From: Methanobacteriota archaeon
Lineage (GTDB): Archaea > Methanobacteriota > Methanobacteria > Methanobacteriales > Methanobacteriaceae
Length of the DNA: 64,000 bases
NCBI GenBank assembly: GCA_023411115.1
Contig: JAEYPF010000008.1
Span: forward strand, 22,162-86,161
Direction: 5' to 3'
In this document: positions 27,010 to 37,021 of the stretch, piece after piece
Layout: each line of letters begins with the position of its first letter
How positions within the stretch are numbered: the first letter of the stretch is position 1
The notes under the pieces: model-generated
What the model was told of the DNA's origin: nothing
What the model saw: only the letters and a program-made list of their open reading frames with translations
Database searches by the model: none
Position numbers and translations under genes: made by a program

Positions 27010-28226
27010 TTTAAGACACCTTTTACAAGTTCATAAGCCTTTCTACCATCATCCCAATCTACAAAGAGGACGACAGAAGTTTGACTTGAAGAAATTTCAA
27101 CAATATTTATCTTACTTTTTTGTAAAGGTTCAGTTATTTCGGTTATTACGCCAGGAGTATCTATAAAATCCTGACTTGCAACAGTTATCATTGCTATTTC
27201 TCTCCCAAGGGAAAGAGAACTTAAATCATCGCTTTCCACAACAACATCATGAAGAATTTCATGGGCATGTTCTGAATCTGCCTTATTTATAAATACAGTT
27301 ACTGAATTTTGACCTGTAGAGATGCCGTATATGTTGATTTTATGTTCAGCAAGGGTATCTGTAATCTTTGCCAGAACACCTGATTTTGTTAAGATTTCTT
27401 CACCAACAACAGCGATAACAGATATAGGTTCATTATTAAAGCTAGCGCTTTTAATCATTTCATTATTCGAAGGACCCATAATTTCTGTTCCTGGAGCAGA
27501 AAGATCTTCATTTTCATATCCAATTATTTTGGCATCTATTTTAGGATCTTTGTATTTAAGAGCATGAGGATGTAACACCTGGGCTCCATGTGTTGCAAGA
27601 TCCCTCATTTCTTCAACAGATATTTTATCAAGTTTTTTTGCCGAAAGAAGTTTGTTTGGATCGGTGGACATTACTCCATCCACATCGGTTACTATGATAA
27701 CTTCTTCAGCGTTAAGGCAGTGGCCCAGCAAGAATGCTGTTATATCACTTCCTCCACGCCCTAATGTTGTAATATTTCCTGATTCATCTTTTCCAAGGAA
27801 ACCGCAGACTACTGGAATTATTCCTTCGTCCACCATCTTTTTAATTTCACTTGATTTTTTTTCTGTTGCTTCAAAGTTAACTTTTGCACTTAAAAAATTA
27901 TTATCAGTAATTACGGGCCAAGCATCTGTATAAGGATCTACATATTCGGATTTAACGCCCAGTGATTCTATAGTTGATGAAAATATCCTGACACTGGTCA
28001 TTTCACCCATGGAAAAAACTTCGGCAAGCTGCTTGTCTGTTATGGATTTTCCCATAGCACTGTCTACAACTTCTAAAAACTCATCTGTCGTTTTATTTAT
28101 TGCAGATACAACAACTACCATTTTTTTGCCCTTCATGTACTCGTTCACAACTGATTGGGCTGCTTTTCTGATTCTATCTCCATTTCCAACGGATGTTCCT
28201 CCGAACTTGGCCACTATAATTCCCAT
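27006..28226 (-). CDS. lysC: Aspartate kinase
   Basis: The enzyme phosphorylates aspartate at the head of the aspartate family. The 406-residue protein has VAKFGGTSVGNGDR, TTLGRGGSDITA and TDVDGVMSTDP in the kinase domain and two ACT domains at the C-terminus (ISVIAVVGEEI; INIVEISSSQTSVV), which usually give feedback control by lysine or threonine. AGGTGA precedes the ATG at 28226. It overlaps dapA and follows S17e. Confidence 0.97.
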   Translation of the reverse strand: MGIIVAKFGGTSVGNGDRIRKAAQSVVNEYMKGKKMVVVVSAINKTTDEFLEVVDSAMGKSITDKQLAEVFSMGEMTSVRIFSSTIESLGVKSEYVDPYTDAWPVITDNNFLSAKVNFEATEKKSSEIKKMVDEGIIPVVCGFLGKDESGNITTLGRGGSDITAFLLGHCLNAEEVIIVTDVDGVMSTDPNKLLSAKKLDKISVEEMRDLATHGAQVLHPHALKYKDPKIDAKIIGYENEDLSAPGTEIMGPSNNEMIKSASFNNEPISVIAVVGEEILTKSGVLAKITDTLAEHKINIYGISTGQNSVTVFINKADSEHAHEILHDVVVESDDLSSLSLGREIAMITVASQDFIDTPGVITEITEPLQKSKINIVEISSSQTSVVLFVDWDDGRKAYELVKGVLK

Positions 28227-28243
28227 TAATCGTCACCTGAATT

Positions 28244-28435
28244 CTATTGAGATCCCTGTCTTACGAGTCTGGTTACGTATCCAGCAATTTTGTTTCTAAG
28301 ATGTTTTGTACTTACGGTAGAAAATTCTTCAACTAATTTTTTATTTTCATCAAAATCTGTGGTGAATCTTCCCTCATATGTTTCTACTAATTCTTTTGCG
28401 GTTCTTTTTACGAATGATGTTCTTATGTTACCCAT
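28244..28435 (-). CDS. rps17e: Ribosomal protein S17e
   Basis: The 63-residue protein is the short archaeal S17e: GNIRTSFVKRTAKELVETY, then FTTDFDENKKLVEEF and STKHLRNKIAGYVTRLVR. It belongs to the small ribosomal subunit. Its start lies 8 bp inside the chorismate mutase gene, with AGGAGG just upstream, so the two are translationally coupled. Confidence 0.97.
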   Translation of the reverse strand: MGNIRTSFVKRTAKELVETYEGRFTTDFDENKKLVEEFSTVSTKHLRNKIAGYVTRLVRQGSQ

Positions 28436-28733
28436 TAGTCTCCCTCCTAAGTATTTTTTCTTGTTCTTTTTTGTTTAAATCTGTCAAAATTTTCATTATT
28501 TTTTTAATGCAGGTTTCATCTATTTCTTTTTCATCTGCTATTTCTTTTATTTTATCTTGAATATAATCTTCTCTTTTTTTATCCTCTATCTCCATACCAA
28601 GAACTATTTTTGCATTGACAATATCTCTGGCAAGAGATGTTCTTTCTTTTATAAGATGTATAATTTCTTCATCTATTTTATCTATTGCGTCCCTCGATTC
28701 TTGAAGAACTTTTAAAGCTTCTGCACTGTCCAC
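28428..28733 (-). CDS. Chorismate mutase, AroQ type
   Basis: The 101-residue all-helical protein converts chorismate to prephenate for Phe/Tyr synthesis. It shows the AroQ pattern: LQESRDAIDKIDEEIIHLIKERTSLARDI with catalytic Arg and Lys, then KKREDYIQDKI and CIKKIMKILTDL. It starts at GTG 28733 after GGTGA. It sits between shikimate kinase, an earlier shikimate-pathway step, and S17e. Confidence 0.93.
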   Translation of the reverse strand: MDSAEALKVLQESRDAIDKIDEEIIHLIKERTSLARDIVNAKIVLGMEIEDKKREDYIQDKIKEIADEKEIDETCIKKIMKILTDLNKKEQEKILRRETNG

Positions 28734-28769
28734 TTGTCTTCACCTTCAACATTAATAAAAAAATGAGGA

Positions 28770-29639
28770 CTAATTACCTTTAATTATCTTTGTACCTTCA
28801 TTATCAACTTCAGTATGTATGATATTTCCTTCATATGATTTCCATATATCTAAAACATTATCTAGATCATCATTATCAACTATAGCTACAAATGAAGGCC
28901 CTGTACCCGACAATCCAGCTGCAATTGCACCAGCACTTAATGCATCGAGGGCGATGTTGGGATTAAATTCAAGAGCTGCACAATATAAAAGTCCATTTAA
29001 AGTTAGAGCTTTATAAATATCACCTTTTAAAGCCTGCTCAAAAGCAAGTTTGACATAAGGTGAAATAAGTTTCATCTTCAAAACATCAGATTGTGCAGTA
29101 AGTGATTTTTTATCTGGCATATATATTAATATGTTTTGCTCTTCCATTCTCTGTTTTTTCAAAATTTTTCGATTTACATTGTCTGTTACAGTCAATCCTC
29201 CAAAAAATGAGGCACTGGCATCGTCAAATGCACCTGTAATAGTTACACCAGCTTCCAATGAAGCATCTATAGCTAAATTTAATATTTCAAAATCATCTAT
29301 ATTTGAATCTAGACCATATTCATTCGATAAAGCTAAAACTGTAGCTTGAGTAATTGCATTTGATGTTGCACTGCTACTTGAAAGTCCTGACGCAACTGGA
29401 AGATCAGAATATGTTTTTACTTTAACTCCAGTATCGATATCAAGCCTCTGGAGAACCTTTTTTACACATAACTCCATTAAACCTGTATCAACGTCTTTAT
29501 CCGACTCACATATTATTTTTGATGACTTTAATTCCACTTCTGCAGTCACATGGCGTCCAATACCAAATGCAGAACCACATCCTGTGGCTATTGCATTTAT
29601 AACTGTTGCAGAACCTGGCGATTTAACAACTGTTTTCAA
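28770..29639 (-). CDS. aroK: Shikimate kinase, archaeal GHMP type
   Basis: The enzyme phosphorylates shikimate. It is the archaeal GHMP-fold kinase, unrelated to bacterial AroK: SPGSATVINAIATGCGSAFG, the phosphate loop PVASGLSSSSATSNA and SGTGPSFVAIV. I chose TTG 29639 because GGTGATATA precedes it, giving 289 residues; a start 24 bases upstream has no Shine-Dalgarno. It is the first gene of a minus-strand run through chorismate mutase, S17e and lysine genes. Confidence 0.94.
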   Translation of the reverse strand: MKTVVKSPGSATVINAIATGCGSAFGIGRHVTAEVELKSSKIICESDKDVDTGLMELCVKKVLQRLDIDTGVKVKTYSDLPVASGLSSSSATSNAITQATVLALSNEYGLDSNIDDFEILNLAIDASLEAGVTITGAFDDASASFFGGLTVTDNVNRKILKKQRMEEQNILIYMPDKKSLTAQSDVLKMKLISPYVKLAFEQALKGDIYKALTLNGLLYCAALEFNPNIALDALSAGAIAAGLSGTGPSFVAIVDNDDLDNVLDIWKSYEGNIIHTEVDNEGTKIIKGN

Positions 29640-30044
29640 TATATCACCTTTAGGTGTTATCAATCTTCATAAATAGATAATAAGAGTATGAATGTGTACA
29701 TTTATAACTTTTAATATTTAAACGAAAGCAAAAATTCGTTAAATTTTGACAAACGAATAATTCAAATCAATGATATTAACTAAAATATAGAATAAAATAT
29801 GAATTGAGGATCATATATACTAACTCTTTTAAATCAATTGAAGACTTCCTTGATCCATAAATCAAATTTAACCATTTATGGAAAAATATTAAGGCTACCA
29901 AGTGAAAAGATTAAATTCAACATGTTTTTACCCTCAATGACTTGTGGTTAAATTTAAATTCTAAAAAATCCATATAAATATTTTATTAAAAATAAATAAC
30001 TAATATATATTGAATAAAAATCTGAACATAATGGAGGTTAAATA
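29640..30044. other. Divergent promoter region between shikimate kinase and thioredoxin genes
   Basis: This spacer of about 405 bp holds promoters for both directions. An inverted repeat CCATAAAT (29855-29862) / ATTTATGG (29874-29881) could be an operator. For the plus-strand gene CATATAAATATT at about 29971-29983 is a TATA candidate. No ORF or RNA gene was recognised. Confidence 0.5.
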
Positions 30045-30308
30045 ATGGCTGTTAAAATCGAAGTATTTACATCTCCTTCATGCCCATACTGTCCTATGGC
30101 CATAGAAGTTGTTGACGCAGTAAAAAAAGAAATGCAAGATGATATAGAAGTTGAAAAAATTGATATAATGCAAAATCGTGAAAAAGCAATTGAATATGGT
30201 CTAATGGCAGTTCCAGCAGTTGCTATAAACGGTACTGTAAAATTTGTAGGGGCTCCTGAAAAAGACGAGCTCGAAAAAGCTATTAAAGAAGAAATGCAAG
30301 CAAGTTAA
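30045..30308 (+). CDS. Small thioredoxin/glutaredoxin-like protein
   Basis: The 87-residue protein is a mini-thioredoxin with active site SPSCPYCPMA and cis-Pro segment GLMAVPAVAING. Such proteins serve as redox carriers in Methanobacteriales. ATGGAGG lies upstream with proper spacing. cbiD follows after 10 bp, probably in the same transcript. Confidence 0.93.
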   Translation: MAVKIEVFTSPSCPYCPMAIEVVDAVKKEMQDDIEVEKIDIMQNREKAIEYGLMAVPAVAINGTVKFVGAPEKDELEKAIKEEMQAS

Positions 30309-30318
30309 TTTTAGAAAA

Positions 30319-31431
30319 ATGGAAATCCACAGTGAACCTCGCAGTAGCGAGTCTAAATACAAAAATACAGGGGAAAAAAATGATAAAAACTCCCCTTATG
30401 GGATTACAACTGGAAGCGCCGCAACTGGAGCAGCTCTTGCAGCCTTTCTGGCCATAAATAATGATGAGATATCATGCATAAATATTAAAACTCCTTTTGG
30501 AATCCTTAAAATTCTTGTAAATTGTTCTAAAAAACTTAATTCTGATTCTGGAATGGCATGTGTAATAAAAATGCCTTATAACGATCCTGACGTTACCAAA
30601 AATCTTAAAATATGTGCCCAAGTCAAGGTAACTGAAAACAATGCAATAGAAATTAAAGGCGGAAAAGGCGTTGGTAAGGTAACAAAGCCAGGTCTACAGG
30701 TTCCAGTCGGAGAATACGCTATTAACCCTGTTCCAAGGCAGATGATAAAATCTAACCTCCAGAAAGCGCTTCCTGAAGGAAAAGGAGCCGAAGTTACAAT
30801 ATTTGTACCAGAGGGAGAAGAAATTGCAAAAAAGACCATGAACTCTCGTCTTGGTATAACAGGAGGCATTTCAATTCTTGGAACAACTGGAATTGCACGA
30901 CCAATGTCATCTAAAGCATATAAAGAATCACTGGCATGCCAGATTGATGTTGCAGTAGCTGAAGGATATGAAGATCTTATTTTTGTGCCTGGTAACATTG
31001 GAGAACGTCTTGCACTTCAAATTTTAGACGTCCATAAAGACCAGATAATTCAGATGAGCAATTTTGTAGGTTATATGCTGAATAAAGCCCAAGAGAAAGG
31101 TGTCCGCAAAATCACGTTATTTGGACATGCCGGTAAACTCATTAAAATTGCTGCAGGGATATTTAATACCAAAAACAGTGTTGCCGATGGGAGAAGAGAA
31201 ATAATAGCAGCATACTGTGGGTTATTGGGCATTGATAAAGAGATAATACAGTCTATTTTTAAATCTAAAACCACGGAAGATATGATAGATATCCTCGATA
31301 AAGAAAATATGACCTTCCATGTATTTGATCTGATAGGAAAATCTATAAAAGAGAGATGCCAGGAAAAGTATAGATTAGATTTTGATGTAATTATTGTTAG
31401 AATGGATGGTAAAGTTTTAAATAAGGCATAA
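30319..31431 (+). CDS. cbiD: Cobalt-precorrin-5B C1-methyltransferase
   Basis: The enzyme methylates C1 in the anaerobic cobamide pathway, which methanogens need for methyltransferases such as Mtr. The 370-residue protein has YGITTGSAATGAALAA, GGKGVGKVTKPGLQVPVGEYAINPVPR, ITGGISILGTTGIARPMS and FVPGNIGERLAL. The start ATG has no clear Shine-Dalgarno. No other cobamide gene is adjacent. Confidence 0.95.
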   Translation: MEIHSEPRSSESKYKNTGEKNDKNSPYGITTGSAATGAALAAFLAINNDEISCINIKTPFGILKILVNCSKKLNSDSGMACVIKMPYNDPDVTKNLKICAQVKVTENNAIEIKGGKGVGKVTKPGLQVPVGEYAINPVPRQMIKSNLQKALPEGKGAEVTIFVPEGEEIAKKTMNSRLGITGGISILGTTGIARPMSSKAYKESLACQIDVAVAEGYEDLIFVPGNIGERLALQILDVHKDQIIQMSNFVGYMLNKAQEKGVRKITLFGHAGKLIKIAAGIFNTKNSVADGRREIIAAYCGLLGIDKEIIQSIFKSKTTEDMIDILDKENMTFHVFDLIGKSIKERCQEKYRLDFDVIIVRMDGKVLNKA

Positions 31432-31574
31432 TTACCTTTAAAACATAATTATAAAAAGATAGAGTAGAAACGTATAAATAAATTGTGTAATTATTGTCAC
31501 GATGAATGGTAGAATTTTAAACAAGTCATAATTATATACATAAATAAGTTTTATTTTGATTTAAGGTGAAAAAA

Positions 31575-32645
31575 ATGAAAATATGCATGATTGGTCATTT
31601 TCCACCACATTTAGGGGGTATTTCATCATATACATATCTTTTATCCAGGGAGTTGATAAATCGGGAGGATGAAGTTTATGTACTGACCTATCCCCATGAA
31701 AATATCTCGGATATTGAGAATATTCCCGTGTTTACAGCACCTACTTTGAATATTAAAGGACTTAGAGGATTTTTATTTTTTATATCGGCGACTTTCAAGC
31801 TGCTGGGAATAGTTAGAAAATATAAAATCGATCTTATACACGCACACTACGTTATGCCTCCCGGATTAATTGCAGTTATTTGCAGCATGATTTCAGGAAC
31901 TAAAACCGCCATTACAATACACGGCTCAGATATATTTGTTTTGGCACGTAAACCTGTCCTTAAATCAATGATAAAATTCATTTTAAAAAGATCTGACTAT
32001 GTATTTGTTGTTAGCGATTCTTTAAAAGAAGGAGTCATGAAATTAGGTATTGAAGGGATTGAAAATAAGCTTTCGGTAACCTATAATGCCGTTGATGTTG
32101 AAAGATTCAGACCAGATCAAAAGAGTACCTTTAAAGAAGAATTGAAGATAGATCCCCAAAAGCCAGTCATACTTTTTGTAGGCAATCTAGTCTGGCAAAA
32201 AGGTGTTGAATACCTTATAAGGGCGAAAGAATTTCTAAGTGAAGAGGCAGAAATTGTAATTGTTGGGAATGGACCATTATTTGAAGAACTTAAAGGCATT
32301 GTAGAATTCGAGAAAATGAAAGGAATTAAATTCACCGGAGCTAGAAGTGATATTGAAAATATAATGCCTGCTGCAGATGTTTTTGTACTGCCCTCCCTTT
32401 CTGAAGGTCGTCCTACAGTACTCCTTGAAGCTATGGCGTCGGGTAAACCAGTAGTTGCAACGAACGTTGGAGGAATCCCGGAGATCGTAAATAAGGAAAT
32501 AGGGATACTTGTAAACCCAGAAGATCCTGTAGGACTTGCAGAGGCAATTAATAAAATATTACAGGATAAAGACCTTAAAGAAAAGATGGGTAAGGCTGCA
32601 AGAGAGCATGTTATGAAATATGCATCAATTAAAATTCCCTATTAA
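31575..32645 (+). CDS. Glycosyltransferase family 4
   Basis: The 356-residue protein has the GT-B fold with PPHLGGISSYTYLLSREL at the N-terminus, ITIHGSDIF, FVGNLVWQKGVEYLI and the nucleotide-sugar site SLSEGRPTVLLEAMASGKPVVATNVGGIPEIV (read in parts). AAGGTG lies six bases before ATG 31575. It probably builds an extracellular glycan or glycolipid; the sugar is unknown. The C-terminus ends early after HVMKYASIKIPY, slightly shorter than many relatives. Confidence 0.93.
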   Translation: MKICMIGHFPPHLGGISSYTYLLSRELINREDEVYVLTYPHENISDIENIPVFTAPTLNIKGLRGFLFFISATFKLLGIVRKYKIDLIHAHYVMPPGLIAVICSMISGTKTAITIHGSDIFVLARKPVLKSMIKFILKRSDYVFVVSDSLKEGVMKLGIEGIENKLSVTYNAVDVERFRPDQKSTFKEELKIDPQKPVILFVGNLVWQKGVEYLIRAKEFLSEEAEIVIVGNGPLFEELKGIVEFEKMKGIKFTGARSDIENIMPAADVFVLPSLSEGRPTVLLEAMASGKPVVATNVGGIPEIVNKEIGILVNPEDPVGLAEAINKILQDKDLKEKMGKAAREHVMKYASIKIPY

Positions 32646-32718
32646 TACTTACCAATAAAATTATTTTGTAAAATTTATAATAGCCAATTGTTAAATTCAT
32701 AACCAGGAGCTGAACATA

Positions 32719-33189
32719 ATGGAAGATAAATCATTTACACACCTTTCTGAAAAGGGAGTTCATATGGTAGAAGTTTCAGACAAGCCTGTTGTAAAGCGGA
32801 CTGCCATAGCGAGGGGTAAAATATACCTGAATAAAGATACTATTGAACTTATAGAAAAAGAAGAAATAAAAAAAGGTAATGTACTTACAACAGCCCAAAT
32901 TGCAGGTATTGGAGCTGTAAAAACAACACATCACCTGATTCCACTGTGCCATTCCCTTAAAATAACCGGTGTTGACATAAAATTCGATGTAAACCCTGAT
33001 TTTATAGAAGTTGAAGTTAGTGTAACATCCCTTGGAAAAACCGGTGTTGAAATGGAAGCCCTAACTGGTACAAGTGTAGCGCTTTTAACAATATGGGACA
33101 TGGTAAAAAGCGTTGAAAAAGATCCTGATGGCCAGTATCCTTCTACTAAAATTTCAGACATAGTTGTTGTCAAAAAAGAGAAAAAATAA
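32719..33189 (+). CDS. moaC: Cyclic pyranopterin monophosphate synthase
   Basis: MoaC acts after MoaA in molybdopterin synthesis. The 156-residue protein has VVKRTAIARGKIYL, AGIGAVKTTHHLIPLCHSLKI (catalytic Lys and metal-like His pair), EVSVTSLGKTGVEMEALTG and WDMVKSVEKD. The cofactor would supply formate or formylmethanofuran dehydrogenases and the sulfite-oxidase-like protein at 3244. It stands alone, converging on a membrane-protein gene. Confidence 0.96.
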   Translation: MEDKSFTHLSEKGVHMVEVSDKPVVKRTAIARGKIYLNKDTIELIEKEEIKKGNVLTTAQIAGIGAVKTTHHLIPLCHSLKITGVDIKFDVNPDFIEVEVSVTSLGKTGVEMEALTGTSVALLTIWDMVKSVEKDPDGQYPSTKISDIVVVKKEKK

Positions 33190-33203
33190 TAGATTTTTAT
33201 AAA

Positions 33204-33557
33204 CTATCCTTTTATTGCTCCTCCAATGGCTCCTCCAATTCCCATGAGGATTAAAGACTGAATTATTGCTACTACTACAACTATTATTCCTGTTGCTAAT
33301 CCAGCTAAAAATCCTGCAGCACCGGCAAATAAGGTTCCACCGATTACAATCAATATAGCAAGTATTATTCCACCAAAGGCACCGGCTACGGCTGCATTCC
33401 ATGCGCCGTTCAACGCCCCATCACCAACCATTAGCCCTACAATCAGTCCTGCAATGAATAATCCTATATATACACCGAATTGACCTGCAAAGCCAAAAAG
33501 CCATGACAGTACTATGGACAGAATAAATCCAATAATTACTGCTCCCCAATTTACCAT
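33204..33557 (-). CDS. Gly/Ala-rich membrane protein (DUF5518-like)
   Basis: The 117-residue protein is hydrophobic throughout, with three or four membrane segments rich in Gly and Ala (GLFIAGLIVGLMVGDGALNGAWNAAVAGAFGG, read in parts). The pattern of a short segment, a GDxxxGAW loop and two Gly-zipper helices is like archaeal DUF5518 proteins of unknown function. AGGAGGT lies before the ATG. Family assignment is from memory of the pattern. Confidence 0.65.
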   Translation of the reverse strand: MVNWGAVIIGFILSIVLSWLFGFAGQFGVYIGLFIAGLIVGLMVGDGALNGAWNAAVAGAFGGIILAILIVIGGTLFAGAAGFLAGLATGIIVVVVAIIQSLILMGIGGAIGGAIKG

Positions 33558-33763
33558 TTAGATACCTCCTTTTCATATATAATGCTACTTACTAATTTAT
33601 TTTTAGTTTTTAATATATTTTTCCTTTTAAATACGATAGATTGTTGAATTAGAGTTAAATTAACATTAAAATTACTTCTTTATGTAAAAATTGGAGTCAT
33701 TCAATTATGTATTACTATTAGTAAAGAATTTATGAATGTAAAGTCATATTATAACTGGTTAAG

Positions 33764-34291
33764 ATGGATGGTAGTAAAGATACATTAAGAGGAATTATAG
33801 CTATAGTGGTGGGAATTTTTGTAATTGCATACCCATTCACTAAAATATATACGATGAACCAATCTATAGGAATAGGAATAGCATTTTTAGGGCTATGGTT
33901 TTTAATTTTAAGTTATGATGTCAGAAATTATAGCAAAATTGAGAGTTTGATATATTTATTACTATTTTTAGCTGCAATTACCACCGGATTACTTATATTT
34001 GAAAATATAGTGTTATTTGGATATTCCATAATTTTCTGGTTCTATTTAACTGGATCACTAATACTAATCAGCGGAATAGTAGCATTATTCGGAAATGAAG
34101 CTATAGAAAAGGGAGCAGGGATAATAGGAATATTACTGGGCATTATGTATTTCCTTTTTAATTTTTATGGGATCAATAACTATTACTTAGCTGTAATATT
34201 GGGCATTTGGCTAATACTGATTGGATGCGTTCAGTTCTTCATTTCATACGAGGAAAGTTATGAATTTGGTTTTTTCAGGTTTTTTAGTTGA
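33764..34291 (+). CDS. DUF308/HdeD-like membrane protein
   Basis: The 175-residue protein has six hydrophobic helices in three hairpin pairs (LRGIIAIVVGIFVIAYPF, then ITTGLLIFENIVLFG, then GIIGILLGIMYFLFNF), the pattern of DUF308/HdeD membrane proteins. Bacterial HdeD acts in acid stress, but no function is known in archaea. No Shine-Dalgarno is obvious at ATG 33764. Confidence 0.6.
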   Translation: MDGSKDTLRGIIAIVVGIFVIAYPFTKIYTMNQSIGIGIAFLGLWFLILSYDVRNYSKIESLIYLLLFLAAITTGLLIFENIVLFGYSIIFWFYLTGSLILISGIVALFGNEAIEKGAGIIGILLGIMYFLFNFYGINNYYLAVILGIWLILIGCVQFFISYEESYEFGFFRFFS

Positions 34292-34367
34292 AGATTTATA
34301 TGGTAGGAATAAGAAGCGTTGAAATATTTTTAGATAAATAATTAAAATAGATATTAGAATGATCTTA

Positions 34368-34706
34368 TTAGTCTTCATTACTTTCAAGTGGAAGTTTACT
34401 CACTTTCCACCCTACAAATCCACCTAAAATATTATAAGCCCCATTAAAACCAGATTCTTTCATCTTATCCATGAAATAGGCCCCCCTAGCACCACTTTTA
34501 CAATATATGAGATAATTTTTTTCTTTATCCAGTTTTTCAACTTTACTCTGGAAATGATGTCCGTGATAATCCAGATTCTGTGCTCCAGGAATGTGCTCTT
34601 TTTCAAATTCATCCTCTGGCCGGATATCCAAAATTGTTATTTCATTACCTTTCTCTTCAATTAATTTAAGTGCTGCTTTTGGAGTTATGGTTTGAAATCT
34701 AGGCAT
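34368..34706 (-). CDS. Rhodanese-like sulfurtransferase domain protein
   Basis: The 112-residue single-domain rhodanese has ILDIRPEDEFEKEHIPGAQN and the active loop LIYCKSGARGAYF with catalytic Cys. The start ATG 34706 is preceded by GGTG. It has a shorter N-terminus than the rhodanese at 7592. Confidence 0.9.
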   Translation of the reverse strand: MPRFQTITPKAALKLIEEKGNEITILDIRPEDEFEKEHIPGAQNLDYHGHHFQSKVEKLDKEKNYLIYCKSGARGAYFMDKMKESGFNGAYNILGGFVGWKVSKLPLESNED

Positions 34707-34895
34707 AATAAACACCAACTAATTCTTTGGTCATTATTATGTCACCTATCACTATTAATTTTTTCCAATTATAATCGATATTCATGTAAAAAGAAGATAA
34801 AATAAAGGCTTTAAAATTATTTAGAATCGATGATAGCATTATTAAAAAAACTGTGAAGGTATAATATATAAAAACCATTATGTACTATTATTTTT

Positions 34896-36989
34896 ATGGA
34901 AAATGTAAATCAGGAAATCAGGAAAATAATCAGTGATTGTTATCCAAAGATTAAAGAACTAAATCCAGCACAAAAAGCGGTTTTAGACTCAGGATTACTT
35001 GAAAATAAATCTAATTATATAATAGCAATTCCAACTGCAAGTGGAAAAACGCTTCTTGGAGTAATTGCCGCGTTAAATACTATTTTAAGTGGCGGAAAGG
35101 TTGTATATGCAGCGCCACTTATATCGATTCAGAATGAAAAACTTGCAGAGTTTAAAAAGTTTGAAAAGTTTGGTATAAATGTTGGAAAGCATCCTAAATC
35201 CTCAGATCTTTCAGTTATGGTTTTTGAATCCTTCGATGCCATCACACGTTTTTCATGGAACAACTTAAGAGAAATCGATCTTCTTATTATCGACGAATTT
35301 CACATGATTGGTGAATACTCAAGGGGTCCAACAATCGAATGTGCCTTAACAAGATCAAAAATTATAAACCCTGCCTTAAGGATCATTGCACTTTCGGCAA
35401 CACTTAAGAATATGGACGAGCTTGCAAGCTGGTTAGATGCAGAAATTGTAGAACACGATTACAGACCAGTTCCTCTTTACAAAGATGTTCTTATAACAGA
35501 AGAACTAGAGGTTAAAAACAAAAATGACGTTGTACTGCGCATTTTAAATGAATCCATTGATGATTCATCTCAGATTCTGGTTTTTGTATCTACAAGAAGG
35601 TTTACAGAAGCACTTGCAAATTATATCTCAGGTAAGATAAAAAGGAACATTCCAAGGGATAAAAAACTGGCATTCAGGACTGTAGCTGAAAAAATACTGG
35701 ACGTGCCAAGAAAAAGGGGTTCACGCCCAACTTCAGTATGTTTAAAACTTGCAGAATGCGTTGAAAACGGTATAGCGTTTCACCATGCAGGTCTTTTTGA
35801 CAAACAACGCGAAATAATTGAAAATGAATTCAGAGCCGGTAATCTCTACATGATAACTGCTACACCCAGCCTCATGTACGGAGTAAATCTCCCATCCAAA
35901 AATGTTATAATAAGAGACTACACCCGCTGGACATCAAGAGGTCCACAAAGTATTCCAGTATTTGATTATGAACAGATGTCAGGTCGTGCAGGAAGGCCGG
36001 GATATGATACTGAAGGATATTCATATTTAGTTGCAAAAAGCATGGAAGAAGGCTATAACTTAAAAGATCACTATGTATACGGAGAAATAGAAGTCACCAG
36101 CTCCAAACTTATAGAAAATAAGGACGCTGTTTACAGGCAAATAATAGCCCAGATCGCGTCCTCACTTGCTAAAAATCCTCAAGAAATAACAGAATTTTTC
36201 AGCGAAACGTTTTATGGTTATCAAATGAACTGCAATGATTTCTTTGGTGCACTTGCAGTAGATACCATGGAATATGAAATAAACAGTGCGCTCGAGTTTT
36301 TAATTCAAAACGGCATTATTCAGCTTACTCCGGAAGGACTTAAAGCAACTGATTTTGGAAATCTAATTGCAAGAAGCAATTATACCGTTGAAACAGCAGT
36401 TAGACTTAAAGAATACGCAAAACGAGCCCCCGAACTGGATATTTACCAGCTGATCTATGATATTTCAAGGACTCCCGACATGCCTAAAATTTCATTTAAA
36501 AGCCGTAAGAGCAAAGAGCCAGTAATGGATAAACTTAACGAACATGGAATTTTTGCCTGCGACATCAGCAACGACGAGGCCACAACTGCAGCCCTCTTAG
36601 AGTGGATAGACGAAAGAAGTGAATATGGAATCGAAAATGCCTTCAATGTATATGCAGCAACCACAAGAAGGGCAGCTTATGAGGCTTCAAGGATGGTGAA
36701 GTTCTTTAAAGAAATCTGTCATGTTTTAAATAACTATTCTTACTCCAGCGACCTTGATAAATTATCTGCGCGCCTTTATTATGGAGTCCGTGACGATATC
36801 ATTCCGCTCGTTGTTAGTGTTAAAAGATTGGGACGAAAACGTGCACGTGCACTTGTGGAAGCCTTTGGAAGCGATTTAAGGTACGTGTCTCAGGAAGAAC
36901 TCACTAAAATAGAGGGTATTGGACCTAAAACTGCTGAATCCATAATGAATAAGTTCGGTAAAAATCAGTTCGCCAAATTTAAGCCTTAA
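34896..36989 (+). CDS. hel308: Hel308-type DNA helicase
   Basis: Hel308 is a 3'-5' superfamily 2 helicase that unwinds stalled replication forks in archaea. The 697-residue protein has the Walker A site PTASGKTLLG, Walker B LLIIDEFHMIGE (DEFH, rather than the more usual DExH DEIH), motif III ALSATLKN, TPSLMYGVNLP and motif VI YEQMSGRAGRPGYD. A winged-helix and ratchet domain follow, with a C-terminal helix-hairpin-helix KIEGIGPKTAESIM. A DUF2115 gene follows after 32 bp and may be co-transcribed. Confidence 0.95.
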   Translation: MENVNQEIRKIISDCYPKIKELNPAQKAVLDSGLLENKSNYIIAIPTASGKTLLGVIAALNTILSGGKVVYAAPLISIQNEKLAEFKKFEKFGINVGKHPKSSDLSVMVFESFDAITRFSWNNLREIDLLIIDEFHMIGEYSRGPTIECALTRSKIINPALRIIALSATLKNMDELASWLDAEIVEHDYRPVPLYKDVLITEELEVKNKNDVVLRILNESIDDSSQILVFVSTRRFTEALANYISGKIKRNIPRDKKLAFRTVAEKILDVPRKRGSRPTSVCLKLAECVENGIAFHHAGLFDKQREIIENEFRAGNLYMITATPSLMYGVNLPSKNVIIRDYTRWTSRGPQSIPVFDYEQMSGRAGRPGYDTEGYSYLVAKSMEEGYNLKDHYVYGEIEVTSSKLIENKDAVYRQIIAQIASSLAKNPQEITEFFSETFYGYQMNCNDFFGALAVDTMEYEINSALEFLIQNGIIQLTPEGLKATDFGNLIARSNYTVETAVRLKEYAKRAPELDIYQLIYDISRTPDMPKISFKSRKSKEPVMDKLNEHGIFACDISNDEATTAALLEWIDERSEYGIENAFNVYAATTRRAAYEASRMVKFFKEICHVLNNYSYSSDLDKLSARLYYGVRDDIIPLVVSVKRLGRKRARALVEAFGSDLRYVSQEELTKIEGIGPKTAESIMNKFGKNQFAKFKP

Positions 36990-37021
36990 TCAGTTTTTAT
37001 AAATTAGTTTTGTGAGTTTAA